Shown here: positions 8,132-18,000 of the stretch, piece by piece
How the letters are laid out: each line of letters starts with the position of its first letter
Numbering within the stretch: the stretch's first letter is position 1
Assembly: GCA_030378105.1 (NCBI GenBank)
Contig: JAUCGL010000038.1
Coordinates: 1 to 33,457, forward strand
Source of the DNA: Candidatus Halobeggiatoa sp. HSG11
GTDB lineage: Bacteria > Pseudomonadota > Gammaproteobacteria > Beggiatoales > Beggiatoaceae
Direction of reading: 5' to 3'
DNA: 33,457 bases
Notes under the pieces: model-generated
The model's database searches: none
Seen by the model: only the letters and a program-made list of their open reading frames with translations
What the model was told of the DNA's origin: nothing
Program-made: the position numbers and the translations under genes

Positions 8132-9208
8132 TTAATCTAACGCTGCTATTACTGCATCACCCATTTCTTTAGTGCTAACAATAGATTTACCATCTTGTTG
8201 AATATCAGCAGTTCGTAAACCATTTTGTAAAACTTTGCTAACTGCATTCTCAATTTTATCTGCTAATTCAGACTGTTTCAAACTATAACGTAATAACATA
8301 GCCACTGATAAAATAGTTGCCAACGGATTAGCGATATTTTGACCAGCAATATCTGGAGCCGAGCCATGAATAGGTTCATACATGCCTTTACTATTGGCAT
8401 CCAATGAAGCTGATGGCAACATGCCGATAGAACCAGTTAACTGCGAAGCTAAATCAGATAAAATATCCCCAAACATATTATTAGTAACCATCACATCAAA
8501 TTGCTTTGGATACCTAACTAATTGCATAGCTGCATTGTCAACATACATATGAGTTAATTCTACTTCTGGATACTCTTTACTTACTTCAATAATAATTTCT
8601 CGCCATAATTCAGTAGCTTCCAATACATTAGCCTTATCAACTGAACATAAACGTTTCTGGCGTTGCATGGCACTTTCAAACCCAACTCTAGCAATCCGTT
8701 CTATCTCATGAGTATCATAGACTAAAGTGTTAAAACCCTGCTGTTCTCCATTATCTAAACTGCGAACTCCTCGTGGTTTACCAAAGTAAATTCCACCGGT
8801 CAATTCCCTGACAATAAGAATATCTAAGCCGGCTACCACCTCTGGTTTCAAAGTAGAAGCATCAGCCAATTCAGAGAATAAAATTGCTGGTCTTAAATTA
8901 GCAAATAAACCAAGCTCAGAGCGTAAACCTAACAGACCTTTTTCTGGTCGAATTGCTATTGGTAATGGCTCCCATTTAGGTCCGCCAACCGCTCCCAATA
9001 ACACTGCATCAGCTTTTTTCACCAACTCTAAAGTTTCATCTGGTAATGGTTTTCCAGTCGCATCAGTTGCAGCACCACCGACCAAACCTTCTTCTAATTG
9101 TATATCTAGTCTATAAGACTGCTTCAAAGCATCTAATAATTTTACTGCTTCTGATATAATTTCTGGGCCAATGCCATCACCGGGTAATACTGCTATGATT
9201 TTACTCAT
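8132..9208 (-). CDS. leuB: 3-isopropylmalate dehydrogenase
   Basis: 358 aa, the usual length. It oxidises and decarboxylates 3-isopropylmalate with NAD+ in leucine synthesis. Signatures: [13 protein letters not shown] at the N-terminus, the substrate-binding segment [14 protein letters not shown], the conserved [11 protein letters not shown] and [20 protein letters not shown], and the NAD-binding stretch [18 protein letters not shown]. The start ATG overlaps the stop of the upstream DUF29 gene as TAATG, indicating translational coupling. It is the last gene of a leuD-DUF29-leuB unit; leuC and leuA are not in the window. The HEARO-like element begins within about 20 bp after the stop. Confidence 0.97.
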   Translation of the reverse strand: MSKIIAVLPGDGIGPEIISEAVKLLDALKQSYRLDIQLEEGLVGGAATDATGKPLPDETLELVKKADAVLLGAVGGPKWEPLPIAIRPEKGLLGLRSELGLFANLRPAILFSELADASTLKPEVVAGLDILIVRELTGGIYFGKPRGVRSLDNGEQQGFNTLVYDTHEIERIARVGFESAMQRQKRLCSVDKANVLEATELWREIIIEVSKEYPEVELTHMYVDNAAMQLVRYPKQFDVMVTNNMFGDILSDLASQLTGSIGMLPSASLDANSKGMYEPIHGSAPDIAGQNIANPLATILSVAMLLRYSLKQSELADKIENAVSKVLQNGLRTADIQQDGKSIVSTKEMGDAVIAALD

Positions 9209-9657
9209 TAAAGTTCCTGTTGCATGATTTCTAAAATATGATTTAATGCTTCCGCTTGAATTGTGTTACTGTTTATTTTTTCTTCTAGTTGCTTGGTTGT
9301 ATATTGACCTTCAAAAGCTTCTAAAGCTGCCTTTCTCAACGCAGGTGAGTAAGCTTGAGCAATTATCTCAACAAGTTCATCTTTGGTCAAATAATAACCA
9401 CCAGATTTTCTACGTTTATTGACATATTGAATTTCGTCAATTGAATTAGCAATGGAACAATCCCAAGACCGAGTAGTTCTTTGTTCTGTTTGTTGTTTTA
9501 TTAGGTGGATCAATAGAATAATAACATAACTACGAATTTTATGGATTTTGTCTTCCCTACTCATTTCTTCCATTTCACCCAAATAGATCAGGGCATCATT
9601 GTAGCGTTGCTGTTCTATTGCGGTACGTAGTTTTAGTAACTCTTCCATATAATTCAC
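9208..9657 (-). CDS. DUF29-family protein inside the leu operon
   Basis: 149 aa from a GTG at 9657; an in-frame ATG at 9648 (M4) is an alternative start. Features are [19 protein letters not shown], a hydrophobic helix [20 protein letters not shown], then a basic KRRKSGG segment and a C-terminal region rich in Glu and Gln. The order of a small helical domain followed by LLIHLIK and a TRSW tryptophan resembles DUF29, a family of unknown function abundant in cyanobacteria and Beggiatoa-like bacteria. It sits 3 bp after the leuD stop and its own stop overlaps the leuB start, so it should be co-translated with leucine-biosynthesis genes although no leucine-related role is evident. The most likely explanation is a cassette insertion that preserved the operon. 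Confidence 0.7.
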   Translation of the reverse strand: MNYMEELLKLRTAIEQQRYNDALIYLGEMEEMSREDKIHKIRSYVIILLIHLIKQQTEQRTTRSWDCSIANSIDEIQYVNKRRKSGGYYLTKDELVEIIAQAYSPALRKAALEAFEGQYTTKQLEEKINSNTIQAEALNHILEIMQQEL

Positions 9658-9660
9658 TTT

Positions 9661-10293
9661 CTATTGAAACAACCAAGAAGTAATCTGTTTTTGCTTATTT
9701 TCATAAGCTTTGATTTCATCGGCATGTTGTAAAGTCAAACCAATATCATCCAATCCATTCAATAAACAGTGTTTTCTAAAATTATCTACATCAAACGAAA
9801 ATTTGCCATCAGTTGGAGTGGTTATCGTTTGAGTTGATAAGTCTATTGTTAGCTTGTAATTTGGGGTGACTACTTTGAATAGAGAGTCAACTTCTTGTTT
9901 ATCCAACACGATTGGCAATATACCATTTTTAAAACAATTGTTATAAAAAATGTCGGCAAAACCAGAAGCTATTATAGCCCGAAAACCATAGTCAAGTAAG
10001 GCCCAAGGAGCATGTTCTCGACTTGAACCACAACCAAAATTATGGCGAGTTAATAAAATTTCTCCACCTTGATAATCGGCTTGATTAAGTACAAACTCTT
10101 TATTTAAAGGTCGATTGGTGCAATCTTGACCCGGTTCACCATGATCCAAATATCGCCATTCGTCAAATAAGTTTGGCCCAAATCCAGTTCTGTGAATAGA
10201 TTTTAAAAATTGTTTAGGAATGATGGCATCGGTGTCTATATTAGAACGGTCTAATGGTACAACTAATCCGGTTAAAGTGGTAAATTTTTGCAT
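9661..10293 (-). CDS. leuD: 3-isopropylmalate dehydratase small subunit
   Basis: 210 aa, normal for LeuD (about 200-215). It partners LeuC to isomerise 2- to 3-isopropylmalate through an Fe-S aconitase-type mechanism. Diagnostic segments are [20 protein letters not shown] near the N-terminus, [20 protein letters not shown] and [20 protein letters not shown], followed by NGILPIVL. It is the first gene of the minus-strand leuD-DUF29-leuB unit. LeuC is usually encoded just upstream, but here the upstream 600 bp hold only repeats, so leuC must be elsewhere. Confidence 0.96.
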   Translation of the reverse strand: MQKFTTLTGLVVPLDRSNIDTDAIIPKQFLKSIHRTGFGPNLFDEWRYLDHGEPGQDCTNRPLNKEFVLNQADYQGGEILLTRHNFGCGSSREHAPWALLDYGFRAIIASGFADIFYNNCFKNGILPIVLDKQEVDSLFKVVTPNYKLTIDLSTQTITTPTDGKFSFDVDNFRKHCLLNGLDDIGLTLQHADEIKAYENKQKQITSWLFQ

Positions 10294-10919
10294 GTTTTTT
10301 TAAGTATAATTTTTAATCAAAATAATGGTTCATGGTCAACGTTTTATATATTATAACATATTTTTTACTTGCTTTATTTTTAAGAATAAAAAGTTTAAAC
10401 CAAGTTTTTCAAGCACCTAAAAATTTCATTTACGAATATTGTTCACCAAATCTGGAAAAAACTATGACATTAGACATCTTTTCTAAATAAGTATATATGC
10501 TTATTAACTGAGCTTGCCGCAGAAAGCTTTTATATTCCACTGATTTCATCGGTGGTTATTCATTTCAATCTTTTCAGGATAGTTAAAACAACCTCAACGG
10601 GGTTCACATTTGAATAGCCATAGGTGAAACCTATGGAACAAATTAATTAAATGCTCTCTGCATCAACCACTTATCGTTATACATTAAGTCCCAAGCAACA
10701 AATGTAGGGTGGATAGAAGCAGAGCGGAAATCCACCGAAACATCACAAAACCAATAACCATCAGATTATTAACTATCTTAAATATAGTTTTAAGGCTGTG
10801 GTGGATTTACACTTCGCTCCTATCCACCCTACATAATATATTTTCATTTCAAATACTTAAATAATTATGTATAACAACGATAAGGCATCAACCATCAGTT
10901 ATTTAGGAGAGATGTCTAT
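10294..10919. other. Palindrome-rich spacer between leuD and the TonB receptor
   Basis: There is no gene in these 626 bp. The stretch contains several small hairpins: CCACTGATTTCATCGGTGG at 10536-10554, CCATAGGTGAAACCTATGG at 10618-10636, and the nested inverted repeats at 10670-10884 listed separately. It looks like a landing zone for dispersed palindromic repeats. Confidence 0.6.
10670..10884. repeat. Nested inverted repeats (element inside element)
   Basis: The outer arms are CTTATCGTTATACAT (10670-10684) and ATGTATAACAACGATAAG (10867-10884). Inside lies a second element with arms TGTAGGGTGGATAG (10703-10716) and CTATCCACCCTACA (10820-10833), extended inward by CGGAAATCCACC and GGTGGATTTACACTTCGCTC. 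The inner repeat matches a GTAGGGTGGAT-type palindrome I recall as common in cyanobacteria and Beggiatoales. No coding potential is present. Confidence 0.7.
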
Positions 10920-12830
10920 TTAAAATTCTATCTCAGCACCTAATAAAAATGTACGTCCTCTATTTGGTATGCCTTTAGTAAATAATAAATTTTTAGTTGA
11001 ATTATAATATTCTTCATCTAATAAATTATTGATACGGCTAACTAAAGTCAAATTCTTATTTAAACGATAACGTATAGTATTATTCCATAACCAATAGTCA
11101 TCATGCGTTATAATACTGTCCTTAATGTCTTGTTCAATATCACTGTGATAATAACCATTCAGGTTAAAATTCCAAAGACCATATTCATAATTGGCAATTA
11201 ACGACAATGTTTGTTTGGCTACTCGACGAGGTTTTTCTTCGGTATCAAAAAAATATGTATATGTACCACGCAAATTTAAATTATTGATTTTAGCAGAAGC
11301 TTCTAATTCTAAACCAGTCGTATTAACACCATCAGTATTTTCAAAAAATCGTTTATTATCGGCTGTTATTACTGTATCTATTTTATTTTCAAATCTACTA
11401 TGAAACAGAGTCAATGTTGTTTTGGCATAAGAATATTCCTGTAACCATGCAAATTCTGTAGTTTTAACAGTTTCCGGTTTAAGGTAAGGATTGCCTAAAA
11501 AATTTACTGTTGATGTTTGCCGAAAAGAAGGAGCTCGAAATGCTTGACCATACATTAATTTAAATTTAGTTTTAGGATTGGCAATATACACTAATGCTGC
11601 TCGTGGATTAGTTGTATTGCCAAAGTCTGAATAATAGTCATTACGAATGCCTATGGTTATTTCAAGTTCATTATTAAAACTATATTGATCTTGTAAATAT
11701 ATCCCAATAATATCACGTCCAATTTCAGTTATATAAATTTCTTCTATGCCAGTTAAGTTTTCTCGTGCCTTTCCTATATTTGGTTTACGCAATACTAAAC
11801 CAGCTAACAATTTATGGTTTGCGTTAAAATTATAATGCTCATCTAAACCTAATTGCCATTCAGATTCCTCCAAATCCGATAATATCAAACTAGTATCTTG
11901 CAAGGCATTATAACGTAATTCTTCCATAGTTAAATAACTACCATACAGATTTAACTTATGTTTTTGTGTGTCCAGTAAGTTATACTTTGCGTTAATAAAA
12001 TTTTGAGTAGATTCAAAACCATTAGTAATTTCACTATCTTTAATACTCTCCCTGTAAAGAAAACCTTGTAGCTGTCGCTTAGTATGACGAAAATTAACTT
12101 TAAGTTTATCGTTCCAAGTATAACTTAAATACACATCATTTCCATCTTTTGGGTCTTGAGTGTTAAAAGAATTGATTAATTCATTTTCAATATTTTCATA
12201 AAATTGACCTTCATCTTCAAAATGCCTAGCAAATATGGAAGCTTTCCAGTTATCACCTTGCTGCGACATGTTAATATAAAATTCTTCACTGTTTAAAGAA
12301 CCTTTTCCAATAAAAGCATTATTAATATTTTTTGCAGTAATAATATTGACCACTCCAGTAAAAGCACTGGTACCATAAAGAGCAGAACCCGGCCCACGAA
12401 TTATTTCAACTTGCTCAACATTTGCTAAAGTTATAAGATAATTAACAGTTAATGCTCCACCGCTTATATCATTACTTATACGTTGACCATCAATAAGAAA
12501 TAGAATATTAAAAGAAGCTTGAGCTGTACTTTGCCCTCTACCTGTTGCCATATAACCGTGACTAAAAACAATTTCACGAGTAGCTTGAAAACCGGGTACA
12601 AAATTCATAAGTTCTTCAACTGAAGTGATACCCATTTCTAATAATTCTTTACGAGTAAAAACTGTCACAGAAGAAGGTGCATCTGATATTTTTTGGGATG
12701 TTTTAGAAGCAACAACAATTTCTACATTCATTAATTCGCCAAGACTTAGTTTAGATAAAAGTTTAGTGACTTCTTCTGCATTAACATTAAAAATAGAAAA
12801 ATAAATTAAAAAAAGTAATTTGCGTAACAT
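10920..12830 (-). CDS. TonB-dependent outer-membrane receptor
   Basis: 636 aa from the ATG at 12830. A longer frame opens with TTG at 12869, but the ATG gives a clean signal peptide, MLRKLLFLIYFSIFNVNA. After a short SLGELMNVEIVVASKTSQKI box (TonB-box region) comes the plug domain (SDAPSSVTVFTRKEL, VEQVEIIRGPGSALYGTSAF then TGVVNIITA), followed by a 22-strand-type beta barrel with alternating aromatic residues. It ends in LLGAEIEF with the terminal Phe used for barrel assembly. It imports a bulky ligand such as a siderophore, cobalamin or a carbohydrate, driven by TonB-ExbBD. The substrate cannot be deduced: no transporter, lipoprotein or regulator is adjacent and no Fur box is obvious upstream. 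Confidence 0.92.
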   Translation of the reverse strand: MLRKLLFLIYFSIFNVNAEEVTKLLSKLSLGELMNVEIVVASKTSQKISDAPSSVTVFTRKELLEMGITSVEELMNFVPGFQATREIVFSHGYMATGRGQSTAQASFNILFLIDGQRISNDISGGALTVNYLITLANVEQVEIIRGPGSALYGTSAFTGVVNIITAKNINNAFIGKGSLNSEEFYINMSQQGDNWKASIFARHFEDEGQFYENIENELINSFNTQDPKDGNDVYLSYTWNDKLKVNFRHTKRQLQGFLYRESIKDSEITNGFESTQNFINAKYNLLDTQKHKLNLYGSYLTMEELRYNALQDTSLILSDLEESEWQLGLDEHYNFNANHKLLAGLVLRKPNIGKARENLTGIEEIYITEIGRDIIGIYLQDQYSFNNELEITIGIRNDYYSDFGNTTNPRAALVYIANPKTKFKLMYGQAFRAPSFRQTSTVNFLGNPYLKPETVKTTEFAWLQEYSYAKTTLTLFHSRFENKIDTVITADNKRFFENTDGVNTTGLELEASAKINNLNLRGTYTYFFDTEEKPRRVAKQTLSLIANYEYGLWNFNLNGYYHSDIEQDIKDSIITHDDYWLWNNTIRYRLNKNLTLVSRINNLLDEEYYNSTKNLLFTKGIPNRGRTFLLGAEIEF

Positions 12831-13172
12831 AATGATTAATTGCTTATAAATATTTTTAACATAACTCAACTATCAAGTTTTTTTTAATGGATTTTTTGTT
12901 CTTAATTCTGTAAGCTTAAGAAAGTTTTTTCAACTTTTTTATGTACTAAATTATAGAACAGCGTTGAATTAATTACCAACAAAGATTTAAGGGATGAGAA
13001 AAAATTTGATATTTGAGTATAACATTTTTTTAATAACAATATTTATTTAAATTTAATTTGCCTAATATTAAGGTAATAGAATTAAACTGGCAAGATTGAA
13101 CAAAAAAATATTAATTTATAAATTACCTTTTACTAACTTTCTTTCAATATTAATCTAACCAATTAAAAACAA
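12831..13172. promoter_or_regulatory. Divergent intergenic region, TonB receptor / lysS
   Basis: These ~340 very AT-rich bases separate two divergently transcribed genes and must contain promoters for both. I see no confident -35/-10 pair, Fur box or riboswitch-like structure. Confidence 0.35.
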
Positions 13173-14630
13173 ATGAAAAATACAACTGAAGATACGACCG
13201 AAGTACGAATAAGTAAAATGCAAAACTTACTTGATTCTGGTTTAAATGCTTATCCAGATAGGTATGAATGCACTCATACAATCGGGGAGCTTAAAGGGCT
13301 AGAAGAAGGAATTACTGCATCTATGGCTGGTCGGGTATTATCTGTTAGAAGATTTGGCAAGCTGATGTTTGTCACTATCGGCAATGCAATAAATCGTGGA
13401 CAAATATCGTTAAAAAAGAATGAATTGGAGGAAGATGATTTCAATCTTTTTATGAACAGTGTTGACTTGGGAGATTTTGTTGGTGTATATGGTCAACGCT
13501 ACACAACTAAAAAAGGTGAACCAACTCTAGGAGTTAAAAAATGGACCTTTCTCAGCAAATCCTTACGTCCATTGCCGGACAAATATCATGGTATTAAAGA
13601 TTCTGAAGCACGACTTAAACAACGTTATTTATCAACTTGTACTGATAGTGAAGTTGCTGATATTTATATTAAACGAGCAAAATTAAAACAAGTTTTACGG
13701 TCGTTTTTGGAGAAGCATCATTTTATAGAAATAGATACACCAGCTATCCAAATTCAAAAATCTGGTGCTTTGGCTCGTTCTTTCAAAACTCATCACAATG
13801 CTCTTGATATAGATGCAGAATTACGAATTGCTCCAGAAACTTACTTAAAACGTGCTTTAGTTGGCGGATTTGAGCGAGTTTATGAAATAGCAACTTGTTT
13901 TCGTAATGAAGGTATGAGCTTGGCTCATTGGCCTGAATTCCATATGCTTGAATTTTATGCTGCTTATTGGAATTTTGAGGATTTGATTAATTTTACCGAA
14001 ATAATGTTGAAACATGTTATTGATACTATAGTTGGTAATAATAAAATTATTTATCAAGAGCAAGAGATTGATTTTTCTGGTGATTGGCCACGTTTATCAT
14101 TTCGTGAACTACTGATTGAAAAAGCTGACATTGATATCAATGCTTTTCCGACTATAGAGGGATTACGAGCGGAAATTATCAATCGTAACCTATTGGATGC
14201 TAAAACTATTGCTAATCTTGGCAGAGGTTCTTTAATTGATGAATTATATAAGAAAACCGCTCGTCCATCTATCATCAATCCAACTTTTTTAGTTGGTCAT
14301 CCAATAGAGCTATCACCTTTGGCTAGGAATAATGATAATGATGCAAGTATTGTTGATAGATTTCAGTTGGTTGTCAATGGTTGGGAAGTGGTTAATGCGT
14401 ATAGTGAGTTGGCTGACCCGATTGAGCAACGGAAACGGTTTGAAGTACAAGCTGCCGCAGTTCAAAGTGGGGATGAAAATGCTCTGGATATTGATGAAGA
14501 TTTTTTGTTGGCTTTGGAGCATGGTATGCCGCCAGCAGCTGGTTGGGGAATGGGTATAGAAAGGATTCTTGCTTTATTAACAGATAGTTCAAATATTAAA
14601 GATACTATTATGTTTCCTATCCATCGTTAA
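13173..14630 (+). CDS. lysS: Class II lysyl-tRNA synthetase, non-typical subtype
   Basis: 485 aa. It has the N-terminal OB-fold anticodon-binding domain (about 40-140), then the class II catalytic core: SGALARSFKTHHNALDIDAE, motif 2 around FRNEG (about 243-247), and motif 3 GWGMGIERILALL (about 457-469). The HHNALDID and RIAPETYLKR segments identify lysine specificity. Compared with the proteobacterial LysS I know, several blocks differ: motif 2 reads YEIATCFRNEGMSLAHWPEF rather than FEIGRNFRNEG..T.HNPEF; the end reads VNGWEVVNAYSELADPIEQR rather than a G.EI.NGFSELND type; and it stops at FPIHR. The latter blocks resemble variants from other phyla, including candidate-phyla bacteria (recollection). 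It may be a transferred second copy or the sole LysRS; the window cannot say. Confidence 0.88.
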   Translation: MKNTTEDTTEVRISKMQNLLDSGLNAYPDRYECTHTIGELKGLEEGITASMAGRVLSVRRFGKLMFVTIGNAINRGQISLKKNELEEDDFNLFMNSVDLGDFVGVYGQRYTTKKGEPTLGVKKWTFLSKSLRPLPDKYHGIKDSEARLKQRYLSTCTDSEVADIYIKRAKLKQVLRSFLEKHHFIEIDTPAIQIQKSGALARSFKTHHNALDIDAELRIAPETYLKRALVGGFERVYEIATCFRNEGMSLAHWPEFHMLEFYAAYWNFEDLINFTEIMLKHVIDTIVGNNKIIYQEQEIDFSGDWPRLSFRELLIEKADIDINAFPTIEGLRAEIINRNLLDAKTIANLGRGSLIDELYKKTARPSIINPTFLVGHPIELSPLARNNDNDASIVDRFQLVVNGWEVVNAYSELADPIEQRKRFEVQAAAVQSGDENALDIDEDFLLALEHGMPPAAGWGMGIERILALLTDSSNIKDTIMFPIHR

Positions 14631-14875
14631 TTTATTGCTTATTTATGGTATTTCTGCAATATAGTGATAAATCTATTAATCCTCTAATATTTATATATTT
14701 TTTTGTTAACCAAGAATTATTTTGCCTTATTCGATTATTTCGTAAATTCGATGTACTCTTATGTTGTTTTGGAAAATCCGCTTCGCTCCATTCCCGAAAT
14801 AACAGTAATCACAATGAGGCAGAATGTGGACAGCCATTAATTAAAAATGCTTTCTGCACTAGTTGTAAAAAATGA
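14631..14875. other. Gene-free spacer after lysS
   Basis: About 245 bp with no convincing gene. A short plus-strand frame here has no family resemblance or ribosome binding site. The sequence leads directly into the inverted repeat of family C. Confidence 0.5.
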
Positions 14876-14985
14876 TTGTCAGAATCAGGATTTGTAGGAT
14901 TTAAGAATTGACAGGATGGAACAAAACTAGCTTGTGAATTTATCCTGAATATCCTATAATCATAATTAATCTTGATTCTAAACAA
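14876..14985. repeat. Inverted repeat family C, copy 1
   Basis: The left arm TTGTCAGAATCAGGATTTGT is followed by AGGATTTAAGAATTGACAGG; the right arm is ATCCTGAATATCCTATAA and AATCTTGATTCTAAAC. The arms are degenerate complements. It is the same family as 18719-18862 (shared TTGTCAGAATCAG outer end). It lies directly upstream of the exoprotein gene and probably contains its 5' leader. Confidence 0.7.
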
Positions 14986-15001
14986 CATAAAAGAAAACAA
15001 A

Positions 15002-18000
15002 ATGAAATACTTAATAATAACATCTTTATTAATAACAACCTTATCCCTAAACGCCGAAGTCATCACCGATGGAACACTTGGTCAACAAATAGATTTACCC
15101 GGCCCTGATTTTCAAATAACATCAGATTTAGGTCAACAATACGGTGGCAACCTCTTCCACAGCTTCCAAGATTTCAATTTAAATAGTTCAGAATCAGCAA
15201 CTTTTTCTGGACCAAATAATGTTCAGAATATTCTCAGTAGAGTAACCGGTGGCAATCCATCCAATATTGACGGTCAAATCCGCTCAACAATTCCCAATGC
15301 CGATTTCTATTTCCTTAATCCATACGGAATTATGTTTGGGCCAAATGCTCAATTGGATATACAAGGCTCTTTTCATACCAGCACTGCTGATTATCTGCGA
15401 TTAGGAGAAAATGGACGATTTGATGCTAATAATCCAAGTAACAGTTTATTGACTGTTGCACCGGTGGAAGCATTTGGTTTCCTTGGTAGTTCAGCAGCTT
15501 CAATTTCAATGGAAGGTAGTCAGCTTGCAGTTCCAACTGGCAAAACTTTCTCTTTGAATGGTGGTGATTTAACTCTGAATAAAACTAAACTTTCTGCACC
15601 TTCTGGACAAATAAATCTTACTAGTATCAAAGGACAAGGTGAAATTATCCCAACGGATATAACAGCATTAAGTGGTGATATTAAAATTTCCAATAATTCA
15701 TTGTTGGATATAAGTGGAGAAGGAAGTGGCAATTTATTTATTCGTGGTGGACAATTTGTAATAAATGGTAGCAATATCAAAGCTAATAGTTTAAATAAAG
15801 ATGGTGGCAAGGTTTCTATCCAAGCCAATAATATCCATATTGATGGAGGATCACGTTTAATTGGCCAAACAAGGGGAGCTGGCAATGCTACTAAAATAAA
15901 ATTACAAGCAACTGAATCGGTAAAATTTTCTGGAAAATCTAAAGCTGGTTTTTCGAGCCGAATTGATGCTAGAGCTTATGGTGCTGGAAAGGCCGGCTCA
16001 ATAATTATCAATGCTGATAAAATTAACTTTGAAAACGGTAGTTTAATATTCTTAGGCAGTCGTGGTAAAGGTGATGCAACTCATATTGATTTACACGCTA
16101 ACCAAATTGTTCTTGCAAATGGCAGTGCAATTTTAGCCGGTTCTTTTGGTCAAGGTAAAGCAGCTAATATCAATATATATGTTAAGGATTCTTTAAAACT
16201 TGGTGGGAAAAGTTCAACCGTTTTTTCTTCTCGAATTTATTCAAGTACAAGAGGTAATGGTAATGCTGGGCAAATTTATATTGAAGCAAAAGATATTTTT
16301 ATTGATGATGGCGGACAAATAATAACCGGTTCAAGCGGTGTCGGTAATGCAGGCAATATCCATCTGCGTGTTAATGGAACAATTACTATGACTGGTTATG
16401 GTAATGGTGGCCAAACAAGTGCTATATCTGCTAATACCTTTACTTCTATTAAAGGTAATAAAGGTGGTTCTGCCGGTAAAATTCTTATTGAAGCAGACCG
16501 ACTTATTGTAACAAAAGGTGGAATAATTACTGCTACAACAACTGCTGCTAAAGATAATTCAAGTGGGGCAGGAGGCCATATCACTATTAAAGTTAAAGAC
16601 CAAGTTGAACTTAATGGAGTTAATCTTAATGGAGAAAATGAAGATGGTTTTGGGTCTGGAATTTACGCTGGTAGTAATGGAGTTGGTAATAATGCTGGTG
16701 ATGGTGGGCATATTGATTTACAAGCTGGTAGCTTAATTATCAAAGATGGAGCCGTGATTAAAAACAGCACTAATAACAACGCTGATGGTGGCAATATAAC
16801 TATTGTAGTCGATGATATAATAACCATTGCTGGAGATTCTTCACAAGCTATATTACAAGAACCAAAAGGTTCTCAAGTGGAGTACTTGAAAGATTTTTCA
16901 CCGGCACATTATAACGAGTCCACCAGTGGAATTTTTGCCAGTTCAACCAGTGACAGTGAACAAGCTGGTAATAGTGGTGCTATTAGTTTGAATTCTAATC
17001 GGCTAGTTTTGCAAGAGAATGGTACAATTTCCACTTCCAGTGCTGGTGGTGGTAAAGCTGGCAATATAACTTTGCAAGTCGGGCAATTAAAGTTGGATAA
17101 CAGTGCTAAAATTATTTCAGAAAGCCAAATGGCTAATTCCTATAGCTTCAATCAACTCGCAGAACGTGATAGCCGTATAACAATTCGTGGAGATATCATT
17201 GAAGTAGCTGATATTGGAACAGGAAAAATAGGTAGTTATTTTAATACTGGGACTGAACTTATCCGAACTCAATCTATTAACACCGTTATTGATATGGAGG
17301 ATTTATATAATTTAAATCAACGATATAGCATTGAAGAAGGTGACGTTATAACAGTACAAAATAATGGCAACCGTTTTGTGTACGCATTCAATAGCTTTTA
17401 TGGTTTAGGTGAATGGGTGCAAGTAGGAGATAAAATTGACATAACACTTGATAATATGAATGAAATCGGTGCTATCAATGGAAAATGGTTTGCGGCAAAT
17501 AAAATTCCCTATCCTTCTGCAACCATGATTCAAGTTAAAGATGCTGGAAATGGTAAACCAGCTACTTTTATCTATTCATCCAATCTTCAAAATCCTGTTA
17601 ATGAAGATTTTTTTGGGCGAGCTGTTCGCTTAAAACATTTTTCTATGGACGATGTTGCAGAACTGCAAACTTTGCAAAAACAAGTTAATGTTAAAAGAGG
17701 AGATATAGCAACTATAACAGATAAGTTTATTTATGATGGAAATCAATGGATAGCATTGAATGATACTCAAAAAGTAGCCAATATTGCTGAAATGGATGAA
17801 TTAATTTTGATTAAAAGAGGGGATTTTGCTCAAGTTGCTGATACAACATTTATTTATTCTGAGCCAGATTGGATAACATTAAATAAACGCTATGAAGTTG
17901 CTGATTTAATTCAACGTGATCAGCTTTCCGTACAAGAAGGAGATTTGGTAAAAGTATTAAATACTGGAGGTAAACCAGAAAGCTTTTTCTACCAAAATCA

